Shown: one piece after another, positions 56,522 through 64,000 of the stretch
How the letters are laid out: the number at the start of each line of letters is the position of its first letter
How positions within the stretch are numbered: position 1 is the first letter of the stretch
Assembly (NCBI RefSeq): GCF_020387415.1
Contig: NZ_JAGWCB010000020.1
Coordinates: 1 to 64,000, forward strand
Source: Ideonella benzenivorans
GTDB taxonomy: Bacteria > Pseudomonadota > Gammaproteobacteria > Burkholderiales > Burkholderiaceae_C
Length of the DNA stretch: 64,000 bases
Reading direction: 5' to 3'
Made by a program: the position numbers and the translations under genes
Notes under the pieces: generated by a model
Told to the model about the DNA's origin: nothing
The model's input: only the letters and a program-made list of their open reading frames with translations
The model's database searches: none

Positions 56522-56634
56522 ACCCGCCGGGCGGGTGCGCGGGCCGCTTGGGGCGGCCCGGCGCTGGCCCACGGGGAATGGGGCACCCGGCCCACGTTGT
56601 CCGCTTCTGACCTCTTTTGAATGACGAGCTGAAC

Positions 56635-57015
56635 ATGATCCTGCCCAACGTCACTGTCACGCCCGCCGCGGCCAAGTTCATCCGCCGCATGGTGCGTTTC
56701 TCCGAACACCCCGCCGGCGGCATGCGCCTCCTGGTGACGCCGGGCGGCTGCTCCGGCTACAGCGCCGAGTTCTCGGTGCTGGCGGCGCCGCTGGACGGTG
56801 ATGCGGAGCTGCTGCTCGGCGACGTGCGCGTGTTCCTGCCGGCCGAGAGCCGTCTGGTGCTGGACGGCGTCACGATGGATTTCAGCGAGAGCCCGACCCA
56901 TTCCGGCCTGAGCTTCTTCAACCCGGCAGCGGCGCCCTGCGCCTGCTCCAGCTCGGGGGATGCGGCCAAGCCGGCGCAGGCCACGGTCTCGCTCGATTCG
57001 CTCAAGCGCCACTGA
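56635..57015 (+). CDS. Nif-type A-domain Fe-S carrier (IscA/HesB-like)
   Basis: 126 residues from ATG 56635; a TTG six codons earlier is less likely. VTVTPAAAKFIRRMVRF, then TPGGCSGYSAEFSV and PCACSSSG carry the three cysteines. The spacing (C-A-C rather than C-G-C) and the longer tail set it apart from the IscA at 39705. It probably delivers clusters to NifB or nitrogenase. Confidence 0.85.
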   Translation: MILPNVTVTPAAAKFIRRMVRFSEHPAGGMRLLVTPGGCSGYSAEFSVLAAPLDGDAELLLGDVRVFLPAESRLVLDGVTMDFSESPTHSGLSFFNPAAAPCACSSSGDAAKPAQATVSLDSLKRH

Positions 57016-57041
57016 GCGCCCGGCATCACAGGGGCCACGCC

Positions 57042-57653
57042 ATGACCGTCGCGACCACCGGCACCCTCGGCGTGGACTTCGATGACGCCGTGCTGGGCCT
57101 GGGCTTGCCGCCGTTGGCCGAGGCCGCGCTGCGCGAGGCCGGCGAGCACCGCAGCGATGCGCCGCGGTCCATGGCGGCGCTGATGCGGGCCCAGGCCCTG
57201 GCGCCGGAGCACCCGGCCGTGCTGATCGCGTTCTACCGCCACCACTTCTACGGCCACCGCCTCGGCCCGGCCCGCGACGTGGCCCGCCGGGCGCTGGTGG
57301 CCGGGGCCCGGGCCTTGGGCCTGCCGGCCTGCTGGCGCGACGTGCCGCGTCAAGCCCTGGCGGGCGCACGCGACGAGCCGATCACCCGGTTCTACCTGTT
57401 CACCCTCAAGGGCTATGCCTACCTGAGCCTGCGCCTGGGCGACGAGACCGAGGCCCGCGATGCGCTGGCCTTGCTGCGTCACCTGGACCCGGACGACCGG
57501 GTGGGCGGCGCCCTGGTGGAGGCGGTGCGTCAGCGCGCCCTGGTGGGCGAGGACGAGGACGCACCCAGCGCACCGCCGGCCTTCGGGGCCGCGGCCTGGG
57601 CCCGGCTGGCGCCGCAGCGTCCGTCGGGCGTTCACCCCGCGGCGCCGGCCTGA
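57042..57653 (+). CDS. TPR-like nif protein (paralogue of the gene at 36766)
   Basis: 203 residues. Helical blocks match the 36766-37257 protein: AFYRHHFYGHRLGPARDVA, GLPACWRDVPR, FYLFTLKGYAYLSLRLGDE and RHLDPDDRVGG. It has an extra N-terminal 50 residues and a proline-rich tail. Soluble, no catalytic motif. It follows the A-type carrier by 26 bp in the nifB operon. A docking or scaffold role is inferred only from the repeats. Confidence 0.78.
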   Translation: MTVATTGTLGVDFDDAVLGLGLPPLAEAALREAGEHRSDAPRSMAALMRAQALAPEHPAVLIAFYRHHFYGHRLGPARDVARRALVAGARALGLPACWRDVPRQALAGARDEPITRFYLFTLKGYAYLSLRLGDETEARDALALLRHLDPDDRVGGALVEAVRQRALVGEDEDAPSAPPAFGAAAWARLAPQRPSGVHPAAPA

Positions 57654-57667
57654 GCCCGAGGTTCGAC

Positions 57668-58519
57668 GTGAACACCACCGCCACGCCCCCCACCGCCCGC
57701 GCTACGGTCCGTCCGCCGGCCGGGGACATCCCGACGCGGGACTGGCAGGGCCTGCCGGTGGACTGTGCGCGCTGCCCACACCAGGACCTGCGGACCGAGG
57801 GCGGCTGCGAGCCCGGCCACAGCTGCATGCAGGACGCCTATGCGCGCCGCATCGACCGCTTCTTCCGTGCCCACCGCGACCTGGCCGGGCAGCACCTGGA
57901 CCATCCGTACTTCGAGGTGCGCGCCATCGCCGCGCGCTATGTCGACATCTTCCAGCTGGGTCCGCTGCGGCAGGATCCGGATGAAACGGTGCGCCTGCAG
58001 GTGGCCCTGCGCGTGCCGCAGCGCCTGCTCTCGCCGATGTGCGACGACCCGCACCGCGAGGTCCGCATCCGCGTGGCCCAGCGCATCGACACGCCCGAGC
58101 TCAGCCGCCTGATCCACGACCCGGACTACGAGGTGCGCACCGTGGTGGCCCGCCGCCTGCCCGTGGCCCTGCTGCCCCTGCTGGCCGGGGACAACGACGA
58201 GCAGGTGCGCCGCGTGGTGGCCGAGCGCCTGGAGATGCCGGCGCTGTGGCGCCTGGCGCAGGACCCGTCCGGCCGGGTGCGCCGCAGCGTGGCCGAGCGC
58301 GCGCCGCAGCCCCTGCTGTCCGCCTTTCTGACCGACCCGGACTGGGCCGTGCGCTGGACCGTGGCGCACCGGGCCGACGCCCGCCAGCAGCGCGAGTGGC
58401 TGTTGCGCCTGTCCGAGGACGCCGACCCCGAGGTGCGCGCCCAGGCGCAGGAACGTCTGGCCGAACCGACCCCCTTGTCATTGCCTGCAGGAGCGCCCCA
58501 TGGTGGACATCGACCGTGA
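57668..58519 (+). CDS. [4Fe-4S] leucine-rich-variant (LRV) repeat protein
   Basis: 283 residues from GTG 57668. An N-terminal cluster motif CARCPHQDLRTEGGCEPGHSC is followed by about eight 24-residue LRV repeats (DP..EVR..VA.R.), such as HPYFEVRAIAARY and DPDYEVRTVVARRL. The Azotobacter LRV protein has this architecture and also lies beside nif genes. Function unknown. Its end overlaps nifZ by 20 bp. Confidence 0.9.
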   Translation: MNTTATPPTARATVRPPAGDIPTRDWQGLPVDCARCPHQDLRTEGGCEPGHSCMQDAYARRIDRFFRAHRDLAGQHLDHPYFEVRAIAARYVDIFQLGPLRQDPDETVRLQVALRVPQRLLSPMCDDPHREVRIRVAQRIDTPELSRLIHDPDYEVRTVVARRLPVALLPLLAGDNDEQVRRVVAERLEMPALWRLAQDPSGRVRRSVAERAPQPLLSAFLTDPDWAVRWTVAHRADARQQREWLLRLSEDADPEVRAQAQERLAEPTPLSLPAGAPHGGHRP

Positions 58520-58835
58520 CGACGACATCATCGAGATCGCGCTGCCGCCCCGCTTCGAGATGGGCGAGCGCGTGATCAGCCGCACCGTGATCCGCAACGA
58601 CGGCACCTACACCGGCAAGGACATCGGCGAGGTGCTGGTCAACAAGGGCGACATCGGCTACGTGCGCTCGATCGGCACCTTCCTGCAGCAGTTCTACATC
58701 TACGCGGTCGAGTTCACCGACTCGGGCCACCAGGTGGGCATGCGGGCCAAGGAGCTTTGCACGCTGGACCACCTGCCCGAGGAGATCCTGGCGCAGCTGG
58801 GCGAGAAGGCCCAGCGCCTGGTCGACCTCCGCTGA
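58500..58835 (+). CDS. nifZ: NifZ, P-cluster maturation protein (copy 1)
   Basis: 111 residues. PPRFEMGERVISRTVIRNDG, then GEVLVNKGDIGYVRSIGTFLQQFYIYAVEF match NifZ, which helps form the second P-cluster of the MoFe protein. Coupled to the LRV gene by a 20-bp overlap. A second NifZ-domain gene follows. Confidence 0.92.
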   Translation: MVDIDRDDDIIEIALPPRFEMGERVISRTVIRNDGTYTGKDIGEVLVNKGDIGYVRSIGTFLQQFYIYAVEFTDSGHQVGMRAKELCTLDHLPEEILAQLGEKAQRLVDLR

Positions 58836-58871
58836 ACCGTCCGTTTCATTCCCCTCCCCAGGAGCCTCACC

Positions 58872-59159
58872 ATGATGGAACCCGCCCAGCCCAAGTACGA
58901 ATGGGGTCAGCGCGTGCGCGCGGTGGCCGATCTGGTCAACGACGGCAGCTTCCCCGAGGCGGCCGAGGGTGAGCTGCTGGTGCCGGCCGGCGGCATCGGC
59001 GAAATCGTCAACGTGGGCCTGCACACCGAGGCCAATGTGCCGGTCTACCTGGTCGAGTTCGGCCCGCGCCGCGTGCTGGGCGTGCTGGAAGACGAGATCG
59101 AGCTGGACGTGCCCGGTGCGCCGCGCAGCGCACCGGCCCCGGCGGGCGAGGTGGCGTGA
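58872..59159 (+). CDS. Second NifZ-domain protein
   Basis: 95 residues. YEWGQRVRAVADLVNDGSFP, then ELLVPAGGIGEIVNVGLH and VYLVEFGPRRVLGVLEDEIE fit the NifZ domain but differ from copy 1 (ending EIELDV instead of CTLDHLP). Tandem NifZ-like genes occur in some diazotrophs. Its stop overlaps the next start (TGATG). Confidence 0.88.
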   Translation: MMEPAQPKYEWGQRVRAVADLVNDGSFPEAAEGELLVPAGGIGEIVNVGLHTEANVPVYLVEFGPRRVLGVLEDEIELDVPGAPRSAPAPAGEVA

Positions 59160-59569
59160 TGGCCAGCGCCTCCTGCTCCGGTCGCCGCCCGCCCGACGAG
59201 CCTGGGCGACCCGCGGACAGCGGCAGCCTGGTGGGGGGCCAGGTCTTCGTGCTCGACCGGGTGCGCATCGAGGTCGCGCTGGAGCAGCGCAGCCGCTACA
59301 AGTACGTGCACCCCCGCGTGCTGCGCGAAGGCCTGGGCTGGAAGGTGGTCAGCCCCAACTGCTCGCGCAACATCGAGCGCGACGGTGGCGAGATCGACAT
59401 CGCCTGGCTGGTGCCCACCCAGACGCCCGACAGCGGCGTGCCCGGGGCCTGGCTGCTGCATGCGCGGGACCATGTGAATGGCTGCTGGGTGCTCAAGCAG
59501 CGTGCGCCCACGCTGGCCGCCGCGTTGGACACCCTGGTGCGCGACGAAGCGCGCGATTACTGGGTCTGA
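59159..59569 (+). CDS. DUF3024-like nif-associated protein
   Basis: 136 residues from ATG 59159, overlapping the upstream stop by one base. RYKYVHPRVLREGLGWKVVSPNCSRNIERDGGEIDIAWLVP is the DUF3024 pattern, split here as R(Y)KYV, GWKVVSPNCSRN and GEIDIAWL; a later WVLKQRAPTLAAALD fits too. One conserved cysteine (SPNCSR). Unknown function; the family occurs outside nif clusters as well. Confidence 0.65.
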   Translation: MASASCSGRRPPDEPGRPADSGSLVGGQVFVLDRVRIEVALEQRSRYKYVHPRVLREGLGWKVVSPNCSRNIERDGGEIDIAWLVPTQTPDSGVPGAWLLHARDHVNGCWVLKQRAPTLAAALDTLVRDEARDYWV

Positions 59570-59593
59570 CCCGGCACGACGCAGGAGGCCACC

Positions 59594-60754
59594 ATGATTG
59601 ACCTGGACCACAACGCCACCACCCGCCCGCTGCCGGCGGTCGTCGCGGCCATGGTGCGGGCCATGGAGGGCACCTGGGCCAACCCCTCGTCGATGCACGA
59701 GCCCGGCCAGGCCGCCCGGCGCGCGCTGGCCGAGGCCCGCGCCCGTGTCGCCGCGCTGCTGGGCTGCCAGCCGGTCGAGCTGGTGTTCACCAGCGGCGCC
59801 ACCGAGGCCAACCACCAGGCCGTGCTGGGCGCACTGGCCCGCGGCCGCGCGCTGGGCCGCACCCGCTTGGTCGTGTCGGCCGTGGAACACGCGGGACTGC
59901 TGGCCCTGGTCGAGCGTCTGCAGCGCGAGGGCACACCGGTGGACCGCATCCCGGTGGATGGCGAAGGCCGGTTGGACCTGGACGCCGCGGCGCGCCTGAT
60001 CGGCCCGGACGTGGCCCTGCTGTCGGTGATGGCGGCCAACAATGAGACGGGGGTGTGGCATCCGCTGGCCGAACTCTCGGCCCTGGCCCGAGCGCAGGAG
60101 GTGCCCTTCCATGTCGATGCCACCCAGGCCGTGGGCAAGTCGCTGCTGCGCTTCGACGCCAGCGGGGCGGACCTCTGGTCCTGTTCGGCCCACAAGCTGC
60201 ACGGCCCGCAAGGCGTGGGCGCGCTGGTGGTGCGCAAGGGCCTGGCCTGGCCCGCGCTGATCGAGGGCAAGCAGGAGCGCAAACGCCGCGGCGGCACCGA
60301 GAACGGCCCCGGCATCGCCGGCTTTGCCGCGGCCGCCGAGGTGCTTGGCGCCACACTGGCCGAGGACGTGGCCCGCATGACCGACCTGCGCCAGACCCTG
60401 GAGCAGGGCCTGCTGGCCCTGCACCCGGCCATCGCGCTGCTGGGGCAGGGCGCTGAGCGCATGCCCAACACCGTGTGTGTGCGCTTTGGCGAGCGCGATG
60501 CCGAACAGGTGCTGGGCAAGCTGGAGCGGGCCGGCGTGGTGGCCAGCAGCGGCGCAGCCTGTGGCGCCGGCAGCACCCAGCCTTCCCACGTGATGCTGGC
60601 CATGGGCCTCACGCCCGCCCAGGCCAAGGCCGAAGTGCGTTTCTCGCTGGGGCGTGACACCACGGCGCAGGACATCGGCCAGGCCCTGGCCGCCGTGCGG
60701 ACCAGCGTGCTGCCCCTCTTGCTCGAAGACCAAGCCCTGGCCACCGCGGCCTGA
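59594..60754 (+). CDS. nifS: Cysteine desulfurase NifS
   Basis: 386 residues. MIDLDHNATTRPLPAVV at the start, the PLP Lys in SCSAHKLHGPQGVGAL and the sulphur-transfer Cys in SSGAACGAGS. It lacks the IscS tail, so it is NifS type. It supplies sulphur for nitrogenase clusters. No nifU is present beside it; the isc operon at 37545 may provide the scaffold. Confidence 0.95.
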   Translation: MIDLDHNATTRPLPAVVAAMVRAMEGTWANPSSMHEPGQAARRALAEARARVAALLGCQPVELVFTSGATEANHQAVLGALARGRALGRTRLVVSAVEHAGLLALVERLQREGTPVDRIPVDGEGRLDLDAAARLIGPDVALLSVMAANNETGVWHPLAELSALARAQEVPFHVDATQAVGKSLLRFDASGADLWSCSAHKLHGPQGVGALVVRKGLAWPALIEGKQERKRRGGTENGPGIAGFAAAAEVLGATLAEDVARMTDLRQTLEQGLLALHPAIALLGQGAERMPNTVCVRFGERDAEQVLGKLERAGVVASSGAACGAGSTQPSHVMLAMGLTPAQAKAEVRFSLGRDTTAQDIGQALAAVRTSVLPLLLEDQALATAA

Positions 60755-60786
60755 CCGAACCCCTCTCACCATCCCCCGGAGTTCCC

Positions 60787-60999
60787 ATGAAAGTGATGAT
60801 CCGCAAGAGCGCCGCCGGTGTCCTGTCCGCCTACGTGGCCAAGAAGGACCTGGAGGAGCCCATCGTCTCGCACGAGAAACCCGATCTCTGGGGCGGCACC
60901 GTGACCCTGGCCAACGACTGGGTGCTGGCCCTGCCGGAGATGCCCGAAGGCACCAGCCTGCCGATCACCGTCGAGGCCCGCCGCCTCTCCGGCGACTGA
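60787..60999 (+). CDS. nifT: NifT/FixU
   Basis: 70 residues. MKVMIRKSAAGVLSAYVAKKDLEE, with the end ITVEARRL, is NifT. The role is undefined. AGGAG-like CCGGAG lies before the start; nifS is 32 bp upstream. Confidence 0.93.
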   Translation: MKVMIRKSAAGVLSAYVAKKDLEEPIVSHEKPDLWGGTVTLANDWVLALPEMPEGTSLPITVEARRLSGD

Positions 61000-61010
61000 A
61001 GGGGACCGCC

Positions 61011-61292
61011 ATGAACGCCTCCGCCGACGTGCGCTCCCCCACCGCCTCGCTGGCCGAGGCGCTTGCCTTGGCCGACAGCGCCAACACCGTGCGCGAGGCG
61101 GCCCTGCTGCTGCGCGAGCGCTTCGCCCCGCTGCGGGTGATCGTCGTCGATGCCTTCGACATGCGCGGCGAAACCCCGGCCGCCAGCGGCGAACGCCGCC
61201 TGCTCTGGGGCGCCGTCAGCGACGGCCACTGCTGGCAGATCAGCACCGACCTGTCGGCCTTGTCCGGCTTCTATCTGGCCGACAAGGCCTGA
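61011..61292 (+). CDS. Small nif-operon protein of unknown function
   Basis: 93 residues from ATG 61011, 11 bp after nifT (AAGGGG ahead). Features: an amphipathic start, LRERFAPLRVIVVDAFDMRGE and LLWGAVSDGHCWQISTDLSALSGF, with a single cysteine. No membrane segment or known motif. Its place in the operon suggests a nitrogenase accessory protein. Confidence 0.7.
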   Translation: MNASADVRSPTASLAEALALADSANTVREAALLLRERFAPLRVIVVDAFDMRGETPAASGERRLLWGAVSDGHCWQISTDLSALSGFYLADKA

Positions 61293-61315
61293 ACCCCCAA
61301 GCAAAGGTCGCCGCC

Positions 61316-62605
61316 ATGAACAGCCCCGCCACCCTGATCGCCGATGCGGCGCACGTCACCCCGGTGCCCGGCGGCAATGCCGAGGGCAGCGATCCCTTTG
61401 CCGCCATCGGCCAGGACGGCCTGGTGGCCGACGAGCAGCCCGAGAGCGATGCGCTGTTGGGCGACGACTGGATCGTGCTGTCCGACCCAGACCTCTCGGC
61501 GCTGGAGCTCAAGCTGGTCGAGACAGCCATGTCGGGCTCGCGCCTGACGGCCGGTCCCATGGTCGAGCGCTTCGAGCAGAGCTTTGCCCGCTGGGTGGGG
61601 CGCGCGCATGCGGTCTCGGTGGCCAGCGGCACCCTGGGCACCTGGCTGGCGCTGCGGGCCCTGGGCATCGGCCCGGGCGACGAGGTGATCGCCTCGCCGC
61701 ACGGCTGGCACCAGGTGGCGCAGGCGGTGAGCCTGGCCGGCGCCACGCTGGTGTTCTCGGACATCCATTACTGGACGGGTTGCCTGGACCCGGTGCGGGC
61801 CGAGGCCCGCATCACCCCGCGCACCAAGGCCATCCTGGCCGGCAACATCAACGGCCACCCGGCCGCCTGGGGCCCGCTGCGCGCACTGGCCGACCGGCAT
61901 GGCATCGCCCTGATCGAGGACTCCACCGAGGCCCTGGGCTCGCGTTACCAGGGCCGCCAGGTCGGCAGCTTCGGGGATCTGGCGGTGTTCGATTTCTCGC
62001 AACCCAGCGCCCTGTCCTGCGGCGATGGGGCCATGGTCGTCACCGACGACGACCGTCTGGCCATCGAGCTGCGCTACCTGCGTCAGCGTTCCATCAAGGA
62101 CCGCAACTCGCTGTCGGTGGGCGCCCGCGTGCCGCTGCAGGCCGGCATCAGCGAGCTGACCGCTGCCATGGGCGTGGGGCAGCTGGCCCGCATCGACGAG
62201 CTGCTGGAACGCCGCAAGGTCGTGGAGGCCCTCTACCGCGACCTGATGAACAGCTTCGAGGGCATCAAGCCGCCCTACATCGCCGACGAGGTCGACGAGG
62301 TGCACTGGATGGTCTGGCAGGTGCACCTGGGCACCCGCTTCACCGCCAGCGCCCGCAAGCAGATTGTCGACGACCTCAACCGCGAGCACATCGAGGCGGC
62401 GCCCTTCTGCAAGCCGCTGCATCAGCAGTTCTTCTACCAGCAGCAGGGCTGGAAGCGGGGCGACCTGCCGCTGGCCGAGCGCATCGGCGACCGCGCCCTG
62501 GCCCTGCCCTTCCACGCCCAGCTCGACGAGGACGCGGTGCGCTTCATCGTCGGGGCGCTCAAGGACATCGCCACCAACATCGGGGCCGGCGTGCCCATCT
62601 ACTGA
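61316..62605 (+). CDS. DegT/DnrJ/EryC1-like protein lacking the PLP lysine
   Basis: 429 residues. The DegT fold is clear (GSRLTAGPMVERFEQSFARW; ASGTLGTWLALRALGIGPGDEV; IEDSTEALGS). The lysine that binds PLP should be the seventh residue of the FSF...K segment; here the segment is FDFSQPSALSCGDGAMV with Ser231 at that place. So ordinary transamination is unlikely. A 50-residue N-terminal extension is also extra. Start at ATG 61316 is 23 bp after the previous gene. Function unknown. Confidence 0.8.
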   Translation: MNSPATLIADAAHVTPVPGGNAEGSDPFAAIGQDGLVADEQPESDALLGDDWIVLSDPDLSALELKLVETAMSGSRLTAGPMVERFEQSFARWVGRAHAVSVASGTLGTWLALRALGIGPGDEVIASPHGWHQVAQAVSLAGATLVFSDIHYWTGCLDPVRAEARITPRTKAILAGNINGHPAAWGPLRALADRHGIALIEDSTEALGSRYQGRQVGSFGDLAVFDFSQPSALSCGDGAMVVTDDDRLAIELRYLRQRSIKDRNSLSVGARVPLQAGISELTAAMGVGQLARIDELLERRKVVEALYRDLMNSFEGIKPPYIADEVDEVHWMVWQVHLGTRFTASARKQIVDDLNREHIEAAPFCKPLHQQFFYQQQGWKRGDLPLAERIGDRALALPFHAQLDEDAVRFIVGALKDIATNIGAGVPIY

Positions 62606-62618
62606 CCCGGAGATGCCC

Positions 62619-63464
62619 ATGACCTTCACCACCCTGGACCACCTGCCCGACGATGTCGCGGCCGGTCTCATCGCCGGCTCGCTGGCCCCCTACCTGGGCC
62701 CCGGCATGCTGGGCCTGGTGGCCGACCTGCCGGTGCCCGGCGACCCGCTGGCCCTGGCGACCGTGCTGACCACCCGCAACAGCGTGCCCGGCAAGATCAA
62801 GCACCGCCTGACCCAGGCCGCCCAGTTCATCGAGAACTTCAAGCACCGCAAGACCCTGGTCAGCGGCATGGACCTGGCCTTTGCCGCTCTGCCCGCGCCC
62901 AGTGCGCTGCACCGTTGGGTCGCCAGCCTGAAGGCCCCGCTGATCGTGGACGCCTGGTACGACGACACCATGCGCGGCGCGCTGAGCGCGCGGGCGGACT
63001 GGGCCGAGGTGCAGGGGCTGTCGCAGAGCGAGCACTTCGGCACCTGGTTCGGCTGGTATGGCGCCGATGGCCAGCCGCTGACCGAGGAGCCGGTGGACAT
63101 GGCCACCGTGTACTACAAGCCCTGGGGCGGCCACCTGCCGGCCAGCAACTACCTGGTGTCCGACACGGACCATGTCGAGGTGCTGACCGAGATCGACATC
63201 CAGACGCCCATCCCACCGGTGGTGCAGGCCCGCCGCGCCCGCCTGGGCTTCGTGTTCCTGGGCTGCCGCTTCAACGACCAGCTGCCGCGCACTTTCGCGC
63301 GCCAGATCATGAAGCGCTCCGGCGGCCCGCACTACGCCGTCCTGCCCGACGAGCCCACCCGCATGGAGGCCCGCTTCCTGGAGGAGCAGGGCGTCACCCG
63401 CATTGCGCTGCCGTTGGCCGAGGTGGCCGCACAGCTCACCCGAGGCGTGGCCGTCCCGGCCTGA
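62619..63464 (+). CDS. SIR2-like family protein in the nif operon
   Basis: 281 residues from ATG 62619 (GGAG six bases ahead; an ATG two codons earlier is too close). IAGSLAPYLGPGML resembles the SIR2_2 N-terminal loop, and ALPAPSALHRWVASLKAPLIVDAWYDD and GFVFLGCRFNDQLPRTFARQI match the core of SIR2-like proteins. The histidine/asparagine NADase residues are not evident. Could bind NAD; perhaps senses or modifies nitrogenase. Assignment moderate. Confidence 0.65.
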   Translation: MTFTTLDHLPDDVAAGLIAGSLAPYLGPGMLGLVADLPVPGDPLALATVLTTRNSVPGKIKHRLTQAAQFIENFKHRKTLVSGMDLAFAALPAPSALHRWVASLKAPLIVDAWYDDTMRGALSARADWAEVQGLSQSEHFGTWFGWYGADGQPLTEEPVDMATVYYKPWGGHLPASNYLVSDTDHVEVLTEIDIQTPIPPVVQARRARLGFVFLGCRFNDQLPRTFARQIMKRSGGPHYAVLPDEPTRMEARFLEEQGVTRIALPLAEVAAQLTRGVAVPA

Positions 63465-63499
63465 GCCCCCTCTCTTTCCCACACGACAAGGAGAACACC

Positions 63500-63808
63500 A
63501 TGACCACCCTGACCATCCTGCCTTCGGGCACCACCCTGGACGTGAGCGAAGGCGCCAACCTGCTGCAGACCCTGCTGGCGGCTGGCGAGAAGCTGGTGAG
63601 CAAGTGCGGCGGCCAGGCCAAGTGCGGCGCCTGCCACGTGTTCATCAAGGAGGGTCGCAAAGGCGTCTCCAAGATGACCTCCGAGGAAAACGCCAAGCTC
63701 GACAGCCTGGTGGGCGTGGGCAGCAAGTCCCGCCTGGCCTGCCAGGTCAACATCCTGGGCACCGAGCCGGTCACCGTGGAGTTGCTGGGCGCGCTCTCCG
63801 GCTTCTGA
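63500..63808 (+). CDS. [2Fe-2S] plant-type ferredoxin
   Basis: 102 residues. KCGGQAKCGACHVFI and RLACQVNI provide the CX6CX2C..C ligands of plant/[2Fe-2S] ferredoxins as in nif-linked FdxD-like proteins. AAGGAG precedes ATG 63500. Probable electron donor to nitrogenase or to the flavoprotein that follows. Confidence 0.9.
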   Translation: MTTLTILPSGTTLDVSEGANLLQTLLAAGEKLVSKCGGQAKCGACHVFIKEGRKGVSKMTSEENAKLDSLVGVGSKSRLACQVNILGTEPVTVELLGALSGF

Positions 63809-63849
63809 GCCGGGCTTCCGATTCCCACCCCCCGGCCGCAGGAGGCCCC

Positions 63850-64000
63850 ATGGACAAGATGCTGGACGTGGCCATTGTCGGTGGCGGCGTGTGCGGGCTG
63901 GCGCTGGCGCACAGCCTGCAGGCCCGCCGCCTGGACTGGGCCTTGTTCGAGGCGCGTGAGCGCCTGGGCGGCCGGGTGCTGACGGCCACCGGCGCCCAGG
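63850..64000 (+). CDS. FAD-dependent oxidoreductase (amine-oxidase type), N-terminus only
   Basis: The first 50 codons from ATG 63850 (GGAGG ahead): DVAIVGGGVCGLALAHSL is a Rossmann FAD motif, and FEARERLGGRVLTA is the second signature of the amine-oxidase/desaturase flavoprotein group. The gene runs off the window. 41 bp after the ferredoxin, so the ferredoxin may be its partner. Confidence 0.8.
   Translation, partial: MDKMLDVAIVGGGVCGLALAHSLQARRLDWALFEARERLGGRVLTATGAQ

Noticed and set aside
59594-60754. nifU next to nifS
   Set aside because: No NifU-type gene (IscU domain plus NifU C-terminal domain) lies beside nifS; the only scaffold is iscU at 38792.

Overview
This 64 kb window looks like chromosome from a nitrogen-fixing betaproteobacterium of the order Burkholderiales, in the Rubrivivax/Leptothrix/Ideonella/Azohydromonas neighbourhood. 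The placement rests on gene content and on the high-GC, strongly GC3-biased codon use of the genes after about 16.2 kb. I could not test it by database search. nifHDK and nifEN are not in the window.

Region 1 (1-16.2 kb) is a mobile, mosaic island with lower GC than the rest. It opens with the tail of a transposase that has cut a TIR gene. Next comes a compact minus-strand operon (about 3.8 kb down to 0.1 kb): two intact TIR-domain proteins, a stand-alone SLOG-domain protein, a ThsB-like TIR (DUF1863) protein, a three-helix membrane protein, a 40-residue ORF and the truncated third TIR protein. This looks like an uncharacterised Thoeris-like anti-phage system. A lipoprotein and some small unknowns follow. 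A complete IS21-family element (6258-8924) sits inside an IS66-type tnpA gene and is flanked by a 6-bp target duplication. Beyond an IS3 remnant lie tnsA-tnsB-tnsC-tniQ of a Tn7-like transposon (15115 down to 9393). tnsA points towards a presumed transposon end near 15.2-15.5 kb, so everything to the left, including the TIR operon, may be transposon cargo.

Region 2 (16.2-36 kb) is ordinary chromosome. It holds a DUF1566-like secreted protein, a phosphatase, an MsbA-type exporter, ahpC/ahpF with an OxyR-like site, a CWC zinc protein and two chemoreceptors. It also holds a cyanophycin locus: cphA, a CphA2-like paralogue, and a divergent ABC exporter with a DUF1854 partner. A voltage-gated K+ channel, a ProQ protein and the molybdenum regulator ModE complete it.

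Region 3 (36.3-64 kb) is a nif island. Sigma-54 (-24/-12) promoters precede a HEPN/HepT-like small gene, a TPR gene, a second ISC operon (iscS-iscU-two A-type carriers-hscA-fdx), nifV and nifB. NifA-type TGT-N10-ACA upstream sites accompany nifV and nifB, and a one-mismatch version lies near the TPR/iscS pair. The nifV unit continues with nifW, fixABCX (electron bifurcation to ferredoxin), a ferritin-like protein and a [2Fe-2S] ferredoxin. nifA follows; it has the redox-sensing cysteine motif and an FNR-type box upstream. A PepSY/TonB-receptor iron-uptake pair with a Fur-like box separates nifA from the nifB operon. That operon runs nifB-fdxN-iscA-like-TPR-LRV-nifZ-nifZ-DUF3024-nifS-nifT-unknown-DegT-like-SIR2-like-ferredoxin-flavoprotein, continuing past the end of the window.

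Together the nif genes make and protect the FeMo-cofactor (NifB, NifV, NifS, NifZ, NifW, NifT), supply Fe-S clusters (ISC set) and electrons (FixABCX, ferredoxins), and control expression by oxygen, iron and molybdenum (NifA, FNR, Fur, ModE). The neighbouring cyanophycin genes could store the fixed nitrogen.
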